A DNA stretch of 57,332 nucleotides, taken from NCBI RefSeq assembly GCF_000615805.1, contig NZ_BAMJ01000012.1, forward strand, positions 1 to 57,332, in the 5' to 3' direction. Position 1 is the first letter of the stretch, and each line of letters begins with the position of its first letter. The notes under the pieces are model-generated. The model was not told the DNA's origin. It ran no database searches and saw only the letters and a list, made by a program, of their open reading frames with translations. Shown in pieces: positions 26,702 to 35,867 of the stretch. The stretch is from Latilactobacillus fuchuensis DSM 14340 = JCM 11249. GTDB taxonomy: Bacteria; Bacillota; Bacilli; Lactobacillales; Lactobacillaceae. The position numbers and the translations under genes are program-made.

Positions 26702-27511
26702 ATGGCAGATCAAAATGATGCGTTAGTAAAGCAGTTGTTAAGTCGTGTTTTGCAATCAGTTGATTTGGACGATGCAAAATCAAAATTAACGAGTGAGGTG
26801 AATCAAATGAAAGACGCTAATATTAATTTGACAGAATTTGTTGGCACAGCACCCATCGGCGATACGATTGGGATGGTGATTGCCAATGTCGATCGCGGCT
26901 TGTATGCCAAGTTACATGTTGAAGGTGATTACCGCGCAATCGGGATTCTATCAGCAAGAACGGGTGGTGGCCCCCAAATTATGGCCGCTGATGAAGCTGT
27001 TAAAGGGACTAATACGACAGTCATTAGTATTCAAATGCCACGAGATACCAAGGGTGGCGCTGGTCACGGTTCTTTAATTTTAATCGGTGGGGATGATGTT
27101 TCTGATGTCCGTCGCGCGGTTGAAATTGCTTTGGAAAATGTACCGAAGAAGTTCGGTGATGTTTATAATAACGAAGCTGGTCATTTGGAATTACAATATA
27201 CAGCGCGAGCGAGTCAAGCATGTCATCTCGCATTCGGCGCACCAGAAGGTCAAGCTTACGGTTTAATTGCCGGGGCACCAGCTGGCATTGGTGTGGTGAT
27301 GGCGGATGCTGCTCTAAAGGCCGCTAACGTTGAAGCAATTGATTTTGCATCACCAAGTTTTGGAACAAGTTATTCAAATGAAGGGATCCTACACATTACT
27401 GGGGATTCAGGCGCCGTTAGACAAGCAGTTATTTCAGCTCGTGAAGTGGGAATGCAATTGCTTGGGACTTTAGGCGAAACCCCAATTAATGATTTTCCTT
27501 CATATATTTAG
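26702..27511 (+). CDS. pduB: Trimeric tandem-BMC shell protein PduB
   Basis: 269 residues. N-terminal extension (1-35), including the amphipathic LVKQLLSRVLQSVDLDDAKS, then two fused BMC domains (about 45-150 and 155-260) of the EtuB/PduB type forming trimers. An internal start at Met36 (26807) with its own ribosome site gives PduB', as in Salmonella. The long form's N-terminus tethers cargo to the shell in characterised systems. Confidence 0.96.
   Translation: MADQNDALVKQLLSRVLQSVDLDDAKSKLTSEVNQMKDANINLTEFVGTAPIGDTIGMVIANVDRGLYAKLHVEGDYRAIGILSARTGGGPQIMAADEAVKGTNTTVISIQMPRDTKGGAGHGSLILIGGDDVSDVRRAVEIALENVPKKFGDVYNNEAGHLELQYTARASQACHLAFGAPEGQAYGLIAGAPAGIGVVMADAALKAANVEAIDFASPSFGTSYSNEGILHITGDSGAVRQAVISAREVGMQLLGTLGETPINDFPSYI
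26796..26809 (+). promoter_or_regulatory. Internal ribosome site and start for PduB'
   Basis: GAGGTG precedes ATG 26807 by six bases inside pduB, giving a product lacking 35 residues; Salmonella PduB' lacks 37. The match in position argues for a real dual start. Confidence 0.65.
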
Positions 27512-27529
27512 GAAGGTGTGGTGGCAAAT

Positions 27530-29194
27530 TTGAAAAGACAAAAAAGAGTTGAAGCATTAGAAAAACGACCAGTCCATTTAGATGGCTTTGTCGATGAATG
27601 GCCTGAAGAAGGTTTAATCGCCATGGAAAGTCCAAGCGATCCCAAGCCAAGCGTCAAGGTAGTGGCTGGCAAGATTGTTGAAATGGATGGTAAGTCTGAA
27701 GCCGAATTTGATTTAATTGATCAATTTATCGCAAAACACGCGGTAGTCGCTAAAGATGCTGAAAAAGTTATGGCAATGGATTCTTTAAAGATTGCCAAAA
27801 TGTTAGTGGATCCAAATGTGCGTCGGGAAGAAATCATCCCAATTACAACGGCGATGACCCCTGCTAAGGCAGCTGAAGTTATCTGTCAGTTAAACTTTGC
27901 TGAAATGATTATGGCCACGCAAAAAATGCGTCCCCGTAAAATGCCAGCAACCCAAGCGCATGTGACGAATATCAGAGACAATCCAGTATTGTTAGCAGCG
28001 GATGCTGCGGATGCCGCATTACGAGGCTTCCCAGAACAAGAAACAACCACAGCCGTTGCGCGTTACGCACCCTTAAACGCCATTTCGATCATGGTTGGTT
28101 CACAAACGGGTCGTCCAGGTGTTATTACGCAATGTTCAGTTGAAGAAGCCATGGAATTAAACTTAGGCATGCGCGGGTTTACCGCTTACGCTGAAACCAT
28201 CTCGGTTTACGGGACTGAACAAGTCTTTACCGATGGTGATGATACACCTTGGTCTAAAGGTTTCTTAGCTTCTTGTTACGCTTCTCGTGGTTTGAAGATG
28301 CGTTTTACTTCTGGATCAGGTTCAGAAGTCATGATGGGTTATGCTGAAGGCAAATCAATGTTGTATCTCGAAACCCGTTGTATTTTTATTACTAAAGGTT
28401 GCGGTGTTCAAGGGTTACAAAATGGGGCCGTTAGCTGTATCGGGATTCCCGGTGCCGTACCATCCGGTATTCGTGAAGTGTTAGGCGAAAACTTGTTATG
28501 TATGATGTTGGATATTGAATGTGCTTCTGGGAATGATCAAGCCTTTTCACATTCTGATATTCGTCGTGCTGAACGGTTACTCGGTCAATTTATTGCCGGG
28601 ACTGATTACGTCTCATCTGGTTATTCATCAGTGCCTAATTATGATAATACTTTTGCCGGTTCAAACACCGATGCAATGGATTATGATGACTATTACGCCA
28701 TGCAACGTGATTTGAAGATCAACGGTGGGATTATTCCAGCCAAAGAAGAAGATTTAATTAAAGTTCGAAATAAAGCTGCCCGTGCGCTACAAGCGGTCTT
28801 TAAGGCGCTTGATTTACCAGCGATTACGGATGAAGAAGTTGAAGCAGCCACTTATGCGAATACCTCTCAAGATATGCCAGAACGTAACATGGTTGAAGAT
28901 ATGAAAGCCGCACAAGGCGTCTTAGACCGGAATATCACTGGTGTTGATGTGATTAAAGGTTTGTATGAAGGTGGCTTCCAAGATATCGCTGAAACGGTCT
29001 TGAAATTGTTGCAACAACGAATTGCCGGTGATTTCTTACAAACATCAGCCATCTTTGATAAAGATTGGAACGTCATCTCAGCTGTTAATAACTGCAATGA
29101 TTATCATGGACCAGGTACTGGTTACCATATTGATGACGACTTATGGGAAAAGATTAAAGCGGTCCCAATGGCCATTAACCCATCAGACGTCTAA
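27530..29194 (+). CDS. pduC: B12-dependent propanediol/glycerol dehydratase large subunit PduC
   Basis: 554 residues from TTG 27530, where homologues begin MKRQKR; GTGs at 27518 and 27521 are alternative starts close to GGAAGG. Contains the diol dehydratase core: MRPRKMPATQAHVTN, DAALRGFPEQETTTAVARYAPLNAIS, GRPGVITQCSVEEA and SGSGSEVMMGYAEGKSMLYLE. It forms the TIM barrel that binds diol, potassium and adenosylcobalamin and converts 1,2-propanediol to propanal or glycerol to 3-hydroxypropanal. Full length, intact. Confidence 0.97.
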   Translation: MKRQKRVEALEKRPVHLDGFVDEWPEEGLIAMESPSDPKPSVKVVAGKIVEMDGKSEAEFDLIDQFIAKHAVVAKDAEKVMAMDSLKIAKMLVDPNVRREEIIPITTAMTPAKAAEVICQLNFAEMIMATQKMRPRKMPATQAHVTNIRDNPVLLAADAADAALRGFPEQETTTAVARYAPLNAISIMVGSQTGRPGVITQCSVEEAMELNLGMRGFTAYAETISVYGTEQVFTDGDDTPWSKGFLASCYASRGLKMRFTSGSGSEVMMGYAEGKSMLYLETRCIFITKGCGVQGLQNGAVSCIGIPGAVPSGIREVLGENLLCMMLDIECASGNDQAFSHSDIRRAERLLGQFIAGTDYVSSGYSSVPNYDNTFAGSNTDAMDYDDYYAMQRDLKINGGIIPAKEEDLIKVRNKAARALQAVFKALDLPAITDEEVEAATYANTSQDMPERNMVEDMKAAQGVLDRNITGVDVIKGLYEGGFQDIAETVLKLLQQRIAGDFLQTSAIFDKDWNVISAVNNCNDYHGPGTGYHIDDDLWEKIKAVPMAINPSDV

Positions 29195-29224
29195 TAACTG
29201 TTTAAGAAGGGAGGCCAGTATCAG

Positions 29225-29926
29225 ATGGTCGAAGTAAATGAAAGTTTATTACGTGAAATTGTTAAACAAGTGATTGCTGAAACAAAACAAGCTGATCGAA
29301 AAGTTGATTTTCGCAAAGAAGCCCAATCAACTGAACAACCAGCAGTCGGAATGCCAGCTGCCACAGATGCACCATTAGTTTTGGATTGGTTTAAACGTGT
29401 GGGAGTTGCTAAAAAAGGGACGACAACCGATGAAGTTGTGATTGCCGTTTTACCTGGATTCGCAGAACACATGACTGAAAATATGACTGGTATTTCACAC
29501 AAAGAAATCCTACGACAAACAATTGCCGGCATCGAAGAAGAAGGTTTGAAGGCCCGAGTGATTAAAGTCTATCGGACGGCTGACGTTTCGTTTGCCGGTG
29601 CTGAAGCGGATGGTTACTCAGGATCAGGTGTCGCGATTGCCATTCAATCTAAAGGGACGACGATTATCCATCAAAAAGATTTGGAACCTTTATCAAATCT
29701 AGAACTCTTCCCACAAGCACCCGTATTAACGCCCGATACTTACCGGACGATTGGTCGCAATGCTGCTCGGTATGCAAAAGGCGAATCACCAACACCAGTG
29801 CCAACGGTCAATGATCAGATGGCGCGGGTTCAATACCAAGCTAAATCAGCTTTGATGCATATTAAGGAAACGAAATATGTGGTCATCGGAAAAGCACCGG
29901 AAGAAGTCGAACTGAACTTTAATTAG
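29225..29926 (+). CDS. pduD: Propanediol dehydratase medium subunit PduD
   Basis: 233 residues, ATG 29225 behind GGGAGG. The first 20 residues, [18 protein letters not shown], form the amphipathic helix that targets the enzyme into the shell. The cobalamin-contacting domain follows with [24 protein letters not shown] and [25 protein letters not shown]. Works with PduC and PduE in an (abc)2 complex. Gap of 30 nt after pduC. Confidence 0.96.
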   Translation: MVEVNESLLREIVKQVIAETKQADRKVDFRKEAQSTEQPAVGMPAATDAPLVLDWFKRVGVAKKGTTTDEVVIAVLPGFAEHMTENMTGISHKEILRQTIAGIEEEGLKARVIKVYRTADVSFAGAEADGYSGSGVAIAIQSKGTTIIHQKDLEPLSNLELFPQAPVLTPDTYRTIGRNAARYAKGESPTPVPTVNDQMARVQYQAKSALMHIKETKYVVIGKAPEEVELNFN

Positions 29927-29947
29927 TGAAAGAATGTAGGTGAAAAA

Positions 29948-30466
29948 ATGACTGAAATTAATGACTTAATTAATAAAATCGTTAAAGAAGCAAGTCAACA
30001 AGTTGCTGATAACCAAACGGCGACAGCAACGCCAACTGCTGACAATCATAAGCCAATGACGGCCGATGACTATCCATTATTTAAAAAGCATCCAGAAATG
30101 GTCAATGCGCCTAATGGTAAAAACGTTAAAGAAATTACAATTGAAGCGGCAATTTCTGGCAACGTTAAACCGGAAGATTTGCGAATCGCACCAGCGACTT
30201 TAAAGGCGCAAGGTGAAATTGCTGAAAGTGCAGGTCGAGGTGCTTTAAAGAGTAATTTTGACCGAGCTGCTGAATTAACCGGGATTCCGGATGAACGTTT
30301 ACTAGAAATGTACGGGGCATTACGGCCATACCGTTCAACTAAACAGGAATTACTCGATATTGCAACTGAATTAGAAGATCAATACGGCGCTAAAATTACC
30401 GCCAACTTTGTCCGCGAAGCAGTGGATATGTACGGTATTCGTAAGAAATTAAAAGGGGATAATTAA
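29948..30466 (+). CDS. pduE: Propanediol dehydratase small subunit PduE
   Basis: 172 residues. N-terminal targeting-like helix INDLINKIVKEASQQ, Thr/Ala/Asp-rich linker to about 40, then the small-subunit fold with DDYPLFKKHPEMV, ITIEAAISGNVKPEDLRIAP, GRGALKSNFDRAAELTGIPDERLLEMYGALRP. Stabilises the PduCD dimer. Normal length for lactobacilli. Confidence 0.96.
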   Translation: MTEINDLINKIVKEASQQVADNQTATATPTADNHKPMTADDYPLFKKHPEMVNAPNGKNVKEITIEAAISGNVKPEDLRIAPATLKAQGEIAESAGRGALKSNFDRAAELTGIPDERLLEMYGALRPYRSTKQELLDIATELEDQYGAKITANFVREAVDMYGIRKKLKGDN

Positions 30467-30492
30467 GTTATCTCAGGTGAGGACTGATTAAT

Positions 30493-32325
30493 GTGAAACG
30501 AGTTATCGGTGTTGACATTGGCAACTCATCAACCGAAGTTGTGTTAGCAGAGATTGAAACGAACCGTGGCATTCAATTTATCGATTCGAATATTGCTGAG
30601 ACGACTGGGATTAAAGGGACTAAACAGAATCTGTTAGGGATTAGAAATGCCATCAATGGGTTGTTAGAAAAGTGCCAAGTAACCATTGAACAGGTTGATT
30701 TAATCCGGATTAATGAAGCAACCCCAGTCATTGGGGATGTTGCGATGGAAACCATTACCGAAACGATCATCACTGAATCAACGATGATCGGTCATAATCC
30801 CAAAACCCCAGGCGGATTAGGATTAGGGATTGGTTATACCGTGCAACTAACCGATTTATATAATCAGACGGATAAAAGTCGGCAATACATTGTCGTTGTG
30901 CCTAAAACAGTTGATTTTGCTGATGTTGCCCAGTTGATTAATCTGTACCAAAAAACGGGCTATCAAATTACCGCTGCCATTTTACAAGCTGATGATGGGG
31001 TCTTAATCAATAATCGATTGGATCAAACGATTCCAATTGTTGATGAAGTCGCCTTTATCGATAAGATTCCGTTGGCTATGTTGGCGGCCGTTGAAGTCGC
31101 TGATAAAGGGAAAGTCATTACCCAATTATCAAATCCATACGGAATCGCGACGGTTTTTGAATTAACGTCAGACGAAACAAAAAATATTGTGCCGGTTTCA
31201 CGGGCATTGATTGGCAATCGTTCAGCCGTCGTGATTAAGACGCCTGAAGGGGATGTCAAAGCGCGTGTGATTCCAGCAGGTTCCATCACGATTAATGGTG
31301 ATGGTCGCACGCAAACCGTCGATTTAACGGCGGGGGCCGATAAGATTATGGCTGCTGTGTCGACTTTTAACCACATTGATAACGTGGTTGGTGAAGCCGG
31401 GACGAATATCGGTGGTATGTTGGAACGGGTTCGCCAGACGATGGCGGAATTGACTAATAAGTCATTATCCGAAATCGCCATCCAAGATTTATTGGCGGTT
31501 AGTACCTCAGTGCCAATCGATGTCAAAGGCGGACTAGCCGGCGAATTTTCAATGGAACAAGCCGTTGGGATTGCCTCAATGGTCAAGTCAGATCATTTAC
31601 AAATGGCGATGATCGCGACTGAAATCAAAAAAGCCTTTCAAGATGTGACCGTCGAAATTGGTGGGGCTGAAGCCGAAGCTGCGATTCTAGGGGCCTTAAC
31701 GACGCCTGGGACGAGCGCACCGATGGCGATTTTGGATTTAGGGGCTGGATCAACCGATGCGTCGATTATCAACGCTAAGGGCGAAACGGTCGCAATTCAT
31801 CTCGCTGGTGCTGGCGACATGGTCACGATGATTATCAATTCTGAATTGGGCATTGACGATCAATATTTAGCGGAGGATATTAAAAAATATCCATTAGCTA
31901 AAGTTGAAAGTTTGTTCTTTATCCGCCATGAAGATGGCAGTGTTCAGTTCTTTGATAAAGCATTATCTGGTAATTTATTTGCCAAAACAGTCGTTGATAC
32001 ACCAACCGGTTTTGTTCCGATTCCGGGTGATCTCAGCATTGAAAAGATTAAAAATATCCGACAAACCGCTAAAAAACGGGTCTTCGTTGCCAACGCGATT
32101 CGGGCGTTGAAACACGTTAGCCCAACAGGCAACATTCGCGACATTCCGTTTGTTGTGATTGTGGGTGGCTCAGCGCTTGATTTCGAAATTCCGCAATTAG
32201 TCACTGATGAATTATCACACTACAACTTAGTGGCTGGCCGCGGGAATATTCGTGCCATCGAAGGGCCTCGTAATGCGGTGGCGACCGGGTTAATTCTAGC
32301 GTATGTCGAAAGTTTAGAGGGTTAG
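30493..32325 (+). CDS. pduG: Diol dehydratase reactivase large subunit PduG
   Basis: 610 residues, GTG start behind AGGTGAGG. Actin/Hsp70-like ATPase of the DdrA family: phosphate-1 motif GVDIGNSSTEVVLAE at the N-terminus, phosphate-2 MAILDLGAGSTDASII near 415, adenosine motif VIVGGSALDFEIPQLV near 555. With PduH it swaps damaged cobalamin out of the dehydratase using ATP. Intact. Confidence 0.97.
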   Translation: MKRVIGVDIGNSSTEVVLAEIETNRGIQFIDSNIAETTGIKGTKQNLLGIRNAINGLLEKCQVTIEQVDLIRINEATPVIGDVAMETITETIITESTMIGHNPKTPGGLGLGIGYTVQLTDLYNQTDKSRQYIVVVPKTVDFADVAQLINLYQKTGYQITAAILQADDGVLINNRLDQTIPIVDEVAFIDKIPLAMLAAVEVADKGKVITQLSNPYGIATVFELTSDETKNIVPVSRALIGNRSAVVIKTPEGDVKARVIPAGSITINGDGRTQTVDLTAGADKIMAAVSTFNHIDNVVGEAGTNIGGMLERVRQTMAELTNKSLSEIAIQDLLAVSTSVPIDVKGGLAGEFSMEQAVGIASMVKSDHLQMAMIATEIKKAFQDVTVEIGGAEAEAAILGALTTPGTSAPMAILDLGAGSTDASIINAKGETVAIHLAGAGDMVTMIINSELGIDDQYLAEDIKKYPLAKVESLFFIRHEDGSVQFFDKALSGNLFAKTVVDTPTGFVPIPGDLSIEKIKNIRQTAKKRVFVANAIRALKHVSPTGNIRDIPFVVIVGGSALDFEIPQLVTDELSHYNLVAGRGNIRAIEGPRNAVATGLILAYVESLEG

Positions 32326-32327
32326 TC

Positions 32328-32660
32328 ATGACCAAAAAACCGGAAATCATTATTGCTAGCGGTGACGATGATCAGCGGATCCAGGCGCTTTTATACGGGA
32401 TTGAGGAAGAAGAAATTCCGTTTAAAGTCACGACCGTGGCGGTTGAAGAACCAATTGCTCGGGCGTACGAAAGTGCTATTGAATCTCAATTATCTGTCGG
32501 GATTGCCTACGATCAATCGTTTGCCTACTTACATTTTAAAAATTTGCCACCTGAAACGCCTTTATTTAAGGTTAGTTTAGACGATCAAGATCAGCTAAAT
32601 CGATTGGGCGCCAATGCTGCCCGATTAGTGAAAGGTGTGCCGTTTAAAGAGATTGAATAA
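32328..32660 (+). CDS. pduH: Diol dehydratase reactivase small subunit PduH
   Basis: 110 residues, two bases after the pduG stop. DdrB fold, similar to the PduD medium-subunit core: PEIIIASGDDDQRIQALLYGIEEEEIPF and NRLGANAARLVKGVPFK. It displaces the dehydratase beta subunit during reactivation. Confidence 0.94.
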   Translation: MTKKPEIIIASGDDDQRIQALLYGIEEEEIPFKVTTVAVEEPIARAYESAIESQLSVGIAYDQSFAYLHFKNLPPETPLFKVSLDDQDQLNRLGANAARLVKGVPFKEIE

Positions 32661-32675
32661 AGGAAGTGTCAAAAT

Positions 32676-33023
32676 TTGAACGCATTAGGATTAGTAGAAG
32701 TTGTTGGTTTTTCTACGGCGGTCTATGTAGCAGATGCCATGGTTAAAACAGCCGATATTACGATTACGCGGTTAGAAAGAACCAAAGGTGCTGGCTGGAT
32801 GACAATTTACGTCAACGGCGATGTTGGTGCCGTTCGCGCTGCCATTTCAGCGGGGCAAGAAGCCGCTGAAAAAGACGATAAATTCGTGACAGCCGAAATT
32901 ATTGCCCGGCCAACTGAAGAATTGAGTCGCTTAGTGAAACCGACTAAAACAGCACCAGTTGCTAAAGAAACGGTCAAAATCAACACTGAAGTTAAAAACA
33001 AGAATAATAAAACTAAAAAATAA
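32676..33023 (+). CDS. pduK: Minor shell protein PduK
   Basis: 115 residues, TTG start behind AGGAAG. BMC domain (1-85): ALGLVEVVGFSTAVYVADAMVKTADITI, then GDVGAVRAAISAGQ. A Lys/Thr/Asn-rich tail (about 88-115, ending KNKNNKTKK) replaces the longer C-terminal region of Salmonella PduK; no cysteines, so no Fe-S cluster. Position between pduH and pduJ supports the name. Confidence 0.9.
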   Translation: MNALGLVEVVGFSTAVYVADAMVKTADITITRLERTKGAGWMTIYVNGDVGAVRAAISAGQEAAEKDDKFVTAEIIARPTEELSRLVKPTKTAPVAKETVKINTEVKNKNNKTKK

Positions 33024-33048
33024 ACAACCCTATTAGGAGGAAATTATT

Positions 33049-33324
33049 ATGAATAACGCATTAGGAATGATCGAAACAAAAGGTTTAGTCGCAGCAATCG
33101 AAGCAGCAGATTCAATGGTGAAAGCAGCTAACGTTTCATTAGAAGGCTACGAAAAAATTGGTTCAGGTTTAGTAACAGTTATCGTTCGCGGCGATGTTGG
33201 TGCCGTTAAAGCAGCCGTTGACGCTGGTACTGCTTCAGCTGAAAACGTTGGCGAAGTTGTTTCTAGCTATGTTATCCCTCGCCCACACACTGATGTTGAA
33301 AAAATCTTGCCTAACAACAAATAA
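33049..33324 (+). CDS. pduJ: Shell protein PduJ
   Basis: 91 residues, ATG behind AGGAGG, giving a likely very strong translation start. Canonical BMC hexamer protein: [62 protein letters not shown]. Nearly the same as PduA but shorter; PduJ is usually the most abundant facet protein. Confidence 0.96.
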   Translation: MNNALGMIETKGLVAAIEAADSMVKAANVSLEGYEKIGSGLVTVIVRGDVGAVKAAVDAGTASAENVGEVVSSYVIPRPHTDVEKILPNNK

Positions 33325-33370
33325 GCAACAGAATTTAAGCATGATTAATTAAGCTGGAGGCAAGAACAAC

Positions 33371-34011
33371 ATGGATGAAAATCAATTAAGAGCCATTATT
33401 CGTAAGATTATTGACGAAGAATTAAATGGCGTCCCAACTATTCCGGTCGGTGTGTCTAATCACCATATTCACTTGAGTGATGCCGATTTTGAACGGTTAT
33501 TCCCTGGACAAAAAATGACGGTTTTCCGTCAATTGAAACAACCTTCTGATTTTGCATCAGAACAAAAGGTCACATTAGTTGGCCCGAACGGCGTTGAAAT
33601 TGAAAATGTCCGAATTCTAGGACCAACTCGTGCGCATAGCCAAGTTGAAATTTCAAAAACTGAAGCATTCCAACTCGCCATTGATGCCCCAATTCGGTTA
33701 TCGGGTGATTTAGAAGGTGCGCCTTCAATCAAAGTTAAATCTGAAAATGCTGAAATTACGATTCAAGGTGTGATTGTGCTAAACGCCATATTCATATGAG
33801 TTTACAAGATGCCGCTAAATTCGGCGTTAAATACGGTGACACGGTTCAAGTTTCAATTGAATCCGATGATCGTAAACTAATCTTTGATGATGTCTTAGCA
33901 CGTCCGCGTGAAGATTTCATCTTAGAAATGCATATCGATACGGATGAAGCTAATGCTGCCAGTGTTGGTCCGAACACAATTGCACGTATCGTTCAACCTA
34001 GTCAAGATTAA
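33371..34011 (+). pseudogene. pduL: Phosphotransacylase PduL, single frameshift
   Basis: Two overlapping frames make one 213-residue PduL. The first has the targeting helix ENQLRAIIRKIIDEEL and the zinc-ligand motif VGVSNHHIHLS. It runs off after GVIVL; one extra A in the run at 33781-33783 gives LKRHIHMSLQDAAKFGV, the second metal motif, and joins the second frame. PduL converts propionyl-CoA to propionyl-phosphate and recycles CoA inside the shell. All other pdu genes are intact, so an assembly error is more likely than loss. Confidence 0.9.
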
Positions 34012-34033
34012 GATTTGAAAGAAGGCGTCGCTA

Positions 34034-34543
34034 ATGAAGCCAGATGTTGATCAAATTGTTAAAGCAGTGGCTGAAATGTTAGCCAAACGCGCTAATCAGG
34101 AACGAACTGTTAGTATTGAAGCGGCTTGTCCTGACGAAAGTCTTTTTCTAAGCTATTCGACCATTATTATTGAAAATGTTGATTTATTATTTTTAAAGAC
34201 TTTATTGACACTCGATCCAGAGAAGAATAGTTGGGTTAATTGGTTTCAAAAAGGGTTTAATTATGACATTCATTTTGAAATGCGAATCGGTTTTCAAGAC
34301 ATCAATTTAATACCATGGTCGCTGTTAACCAAGTGGCCGATTCAGTTTACGAGTAAAGATCAACGTTCAATTGTCGTTATTAACCATCCGCATATTAGTT
34401 ATGCGGATGTGATGTTAATGAAAAAGGCGAGCGTGTTAGCCAAATTAAAGGCACAAAAGTTGACGGATTTAGCGCAAGAATCACTTGCTAAAAGCCAGAT
34501 ACCGATAATTGAAAGGATTGACAGTCAATGTATATGGGAGTAG
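34034..34543 (+). CDS. pduM: Microcompartment assembly protein PduM
   Basis: 169 residues. N-terminal helix DVDQIVKAVAEMLAKRA, then a divergent PduM-like body (FLKTLLTLDPEKNSWVNWF, INLIPWSLLTKWPIQF). PduM is a structural protein of unknown mechanism needed for proper shells in Salmonella. The assignment rests on length, position between pduL and pduN, and limited motif likeness. The stop overlaps the start of pduN by 16 nt. Confidence 0.85.
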   Translation: MKPDVDQIVKAVAEMLAKRANQERTVSIEAACPDESLFLSYSTIIIENVDLLFLKTLLTLDPEKNSWVNWFQKGFNYDIHFEMRIGFQDINLIPWSLLTKWPIQFTSKDQRSIVVINHPHISYADVMLMKKASVLAKLKAQKLTDLAQESLAKSQIPIIERIDSQCIWE

Positions 34544-34803
34544 TTGTTGGCAGTGTTGTAGCCACTCAGAAATCAACATCGTTAGTTGGTAAAAAATTAA
34601 TGATTATTCAGCCAATTAATAGCGAGCGGCAACCAGTGCGCTTTGAAGAGGTCGCCGCTGATACGGTCGGCGCGGGGATCGGTGAAACGGTCTTATTCGT
34701 CAGAGGAGCAGCTGCTCACCGGAGTTCAATCCAATCCATTAATGACGATCAAGATGTGACGGATGCGTCAATCGTTGCAATTGTTGACCGATTTGATAAG
34801 TAG
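34528..34803 (+). CDS. pduN: Shell vertex protein PduN
   Basis: 91 residues, ATG 34528 behind AAAGGA. EutN/CcmL-type pentamer protein: MGVVVGSVVATQKSTSLVGKKLMIIQPI, DTVGAGIGETVLFVRGAAA, DASIVAIVDRFD. Pentamers cap the vertices and are needed to close the compartment. Confidence 0.95.
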   Translation: MYMGVVVGSVVATQKSTSLVGKKLMIIQPINSERQPVRFEEVAADTVGAGIGETVLFVRGAAAHRSSIQSINDDQDVTDASIVAIVDRFDK

Positions 34804-34814
34804 GTGAGTTTTAA

Positions 34815-35393
34815 ATGGCCATTTATACTAAAACGGGTGACAAAGGAACGACCGCCTTATTTGACGGTCGGCGGGTTAAAAAATATGCAGACCGTGTCGA
34901 AGCTTATGGCACAGTCGATGAATGTAATAGCCAAATCAGTGTTGCCCAAAAATTTTGTCAAATCCCCAGAAATATTGAATTATTAGAAACGATTCAAAAT
35001 AATATGTTCATCGTTGCCGGCGAATTAGCCAGCGAGGATCCGGATAAGTTTTATGGTAAGAGTCAGCAAGTCACTGAAACCGATATTCATTTATTGGAAA
35101 CCGTGATTGATGAGTATACCAACGCCTTACCCGTCATTCATGAATTCATATTACCCGGGAAAAGTGTTGCCGGGGCGCATTTACATTTAGCGCGTTCGGT
35201 TTGTCGCCGAGCAGAACGCTTAGTGGTCAAGATTAATGATGAAACAACGATTCGGCCAGATCTTCTAAAATATATTAATCGGTTATCCGATTTCTTCTAT
35301 ATTCTAGCGCGGGCCGAAGATGATTACGCACAAAAAGAACAATTAATAGATACGGTGATTGAACGTTATCGCCAAAGAATCGAGGCCAAATAA
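34815..35393 (+). CDS. pduO: Cob(I)alamin adenosyltransferase PduO (N-terminal domain protein)
   Basis: 192 residues. ATR motifs: IYTKTGDKGTTALFDG at the N-terminus, RVEAYGTVDECNSQI, and the ATP-binding helix ARSVCRRAERLVV. It adds the 5'-deoxyadenosyl group to reduced cobalamin for PduCDE. In Salmonella PduO is one 336-residue protein; here the C-terminal domain is a separate gene that overlaps by the TAATG junction. Confidence 0.95.
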   Translation: MAIYTKTGDKGTTALFDGRRVKKYADRVEAYGTVDECNSQISVAQKFCQIPRNIELLETIQNNMFIVAGELASEDPDKFYGKSQQVTETDIHLLETVIDEYTNALPVIHEFILPGKSVAGAHLHLARSVCRRAERLVVKINDETTIRPDLLKYINRLSDFFYILARAEDDYAQKEQLIDTVIERYRQRIEAK

Positions 35394-35866
35394 TGGCAAT
35401 CGAAAATATTCTCACAGAGATTCAACAAGCAATTACCAATCAAGATGGCCAATCAATTTTTGCTAGAAAAGCGTTGCAAAAGGCGTTCGACGCCGGCGAA
35501 GATCGGGCTAATCAGTTAGGTGTCGGGGTCACGATGTGTGTGACGGATGCCAACGCTAATCCGATTGTGCTCTATCATATGCCCAATGCTAATTTGGTCA
35601 GCTTAACACTCGCACCAAAAAAAGCGTGGTCTGCGATTGCGATGAAAATGCCCACTAAAGAAATTAGTGAACAAGTGCAACCAGGCGCACCCTTGTACGC
35701 CATGGAAACCATGCTAGATGGCAAATTAGTTTCATTTGCTGGTGGGATTCCGTTAGTGATTAAAGACAATATTATCGGCGCAGTTGGTGTCAGTGGCGGG
35801 GCTGTTGAAGAAGATCAAAGCATCTGCCAAACGATTGTGAATAAAATTTTAGAGGGAGTTCAGTAA
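35393..35866 (+). CDS. PduO C-terminal-type heme-binding protein (GlcG/HbpS family)
   Basis: 157 residues, start overlaps the pduO stop by one base. GlcG/HbpS-like fold: GVGVTMCVTDANANPIVLYHMPNANLVSL, FAGGIPLVIKDNIIGAVGVSGG. Family members bind heme or corrinoid; in Salmonella the equivalent forms the C-terminal half of PduO. The first helix (ENILTEIQQAITNQ) resembles a targeting peptide. Likely assists cofactor handling inside the shell. Confidence 0.9.
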   Translation: MAIENILTEIQQAITNQDGQSIFARKALQKAFDAGEDRANQLGVGVTMCVTDANANPIVLYHMPNANLVSLTLAPKKAWSAIAMKMPTKEISEQVQPGAPLYAMETMLDGKLVSFAGGIPLVIKDNIIGAVGVSGGAVEEDQSICQTIVNKILEGVQ

Positions 35867-35867
35867 C

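Noticed and set aside
31023-31586. 187-codon minus-strand frame inside pduG
   Set aside because: Antisense shadow of a well-conserved gene, without a ribosome site or recognisable product.
32676-33023. Fe-S cluster in PduK
   Set aside because: The C-terminal extension is Lys/Asn-rich and has no cysteine.
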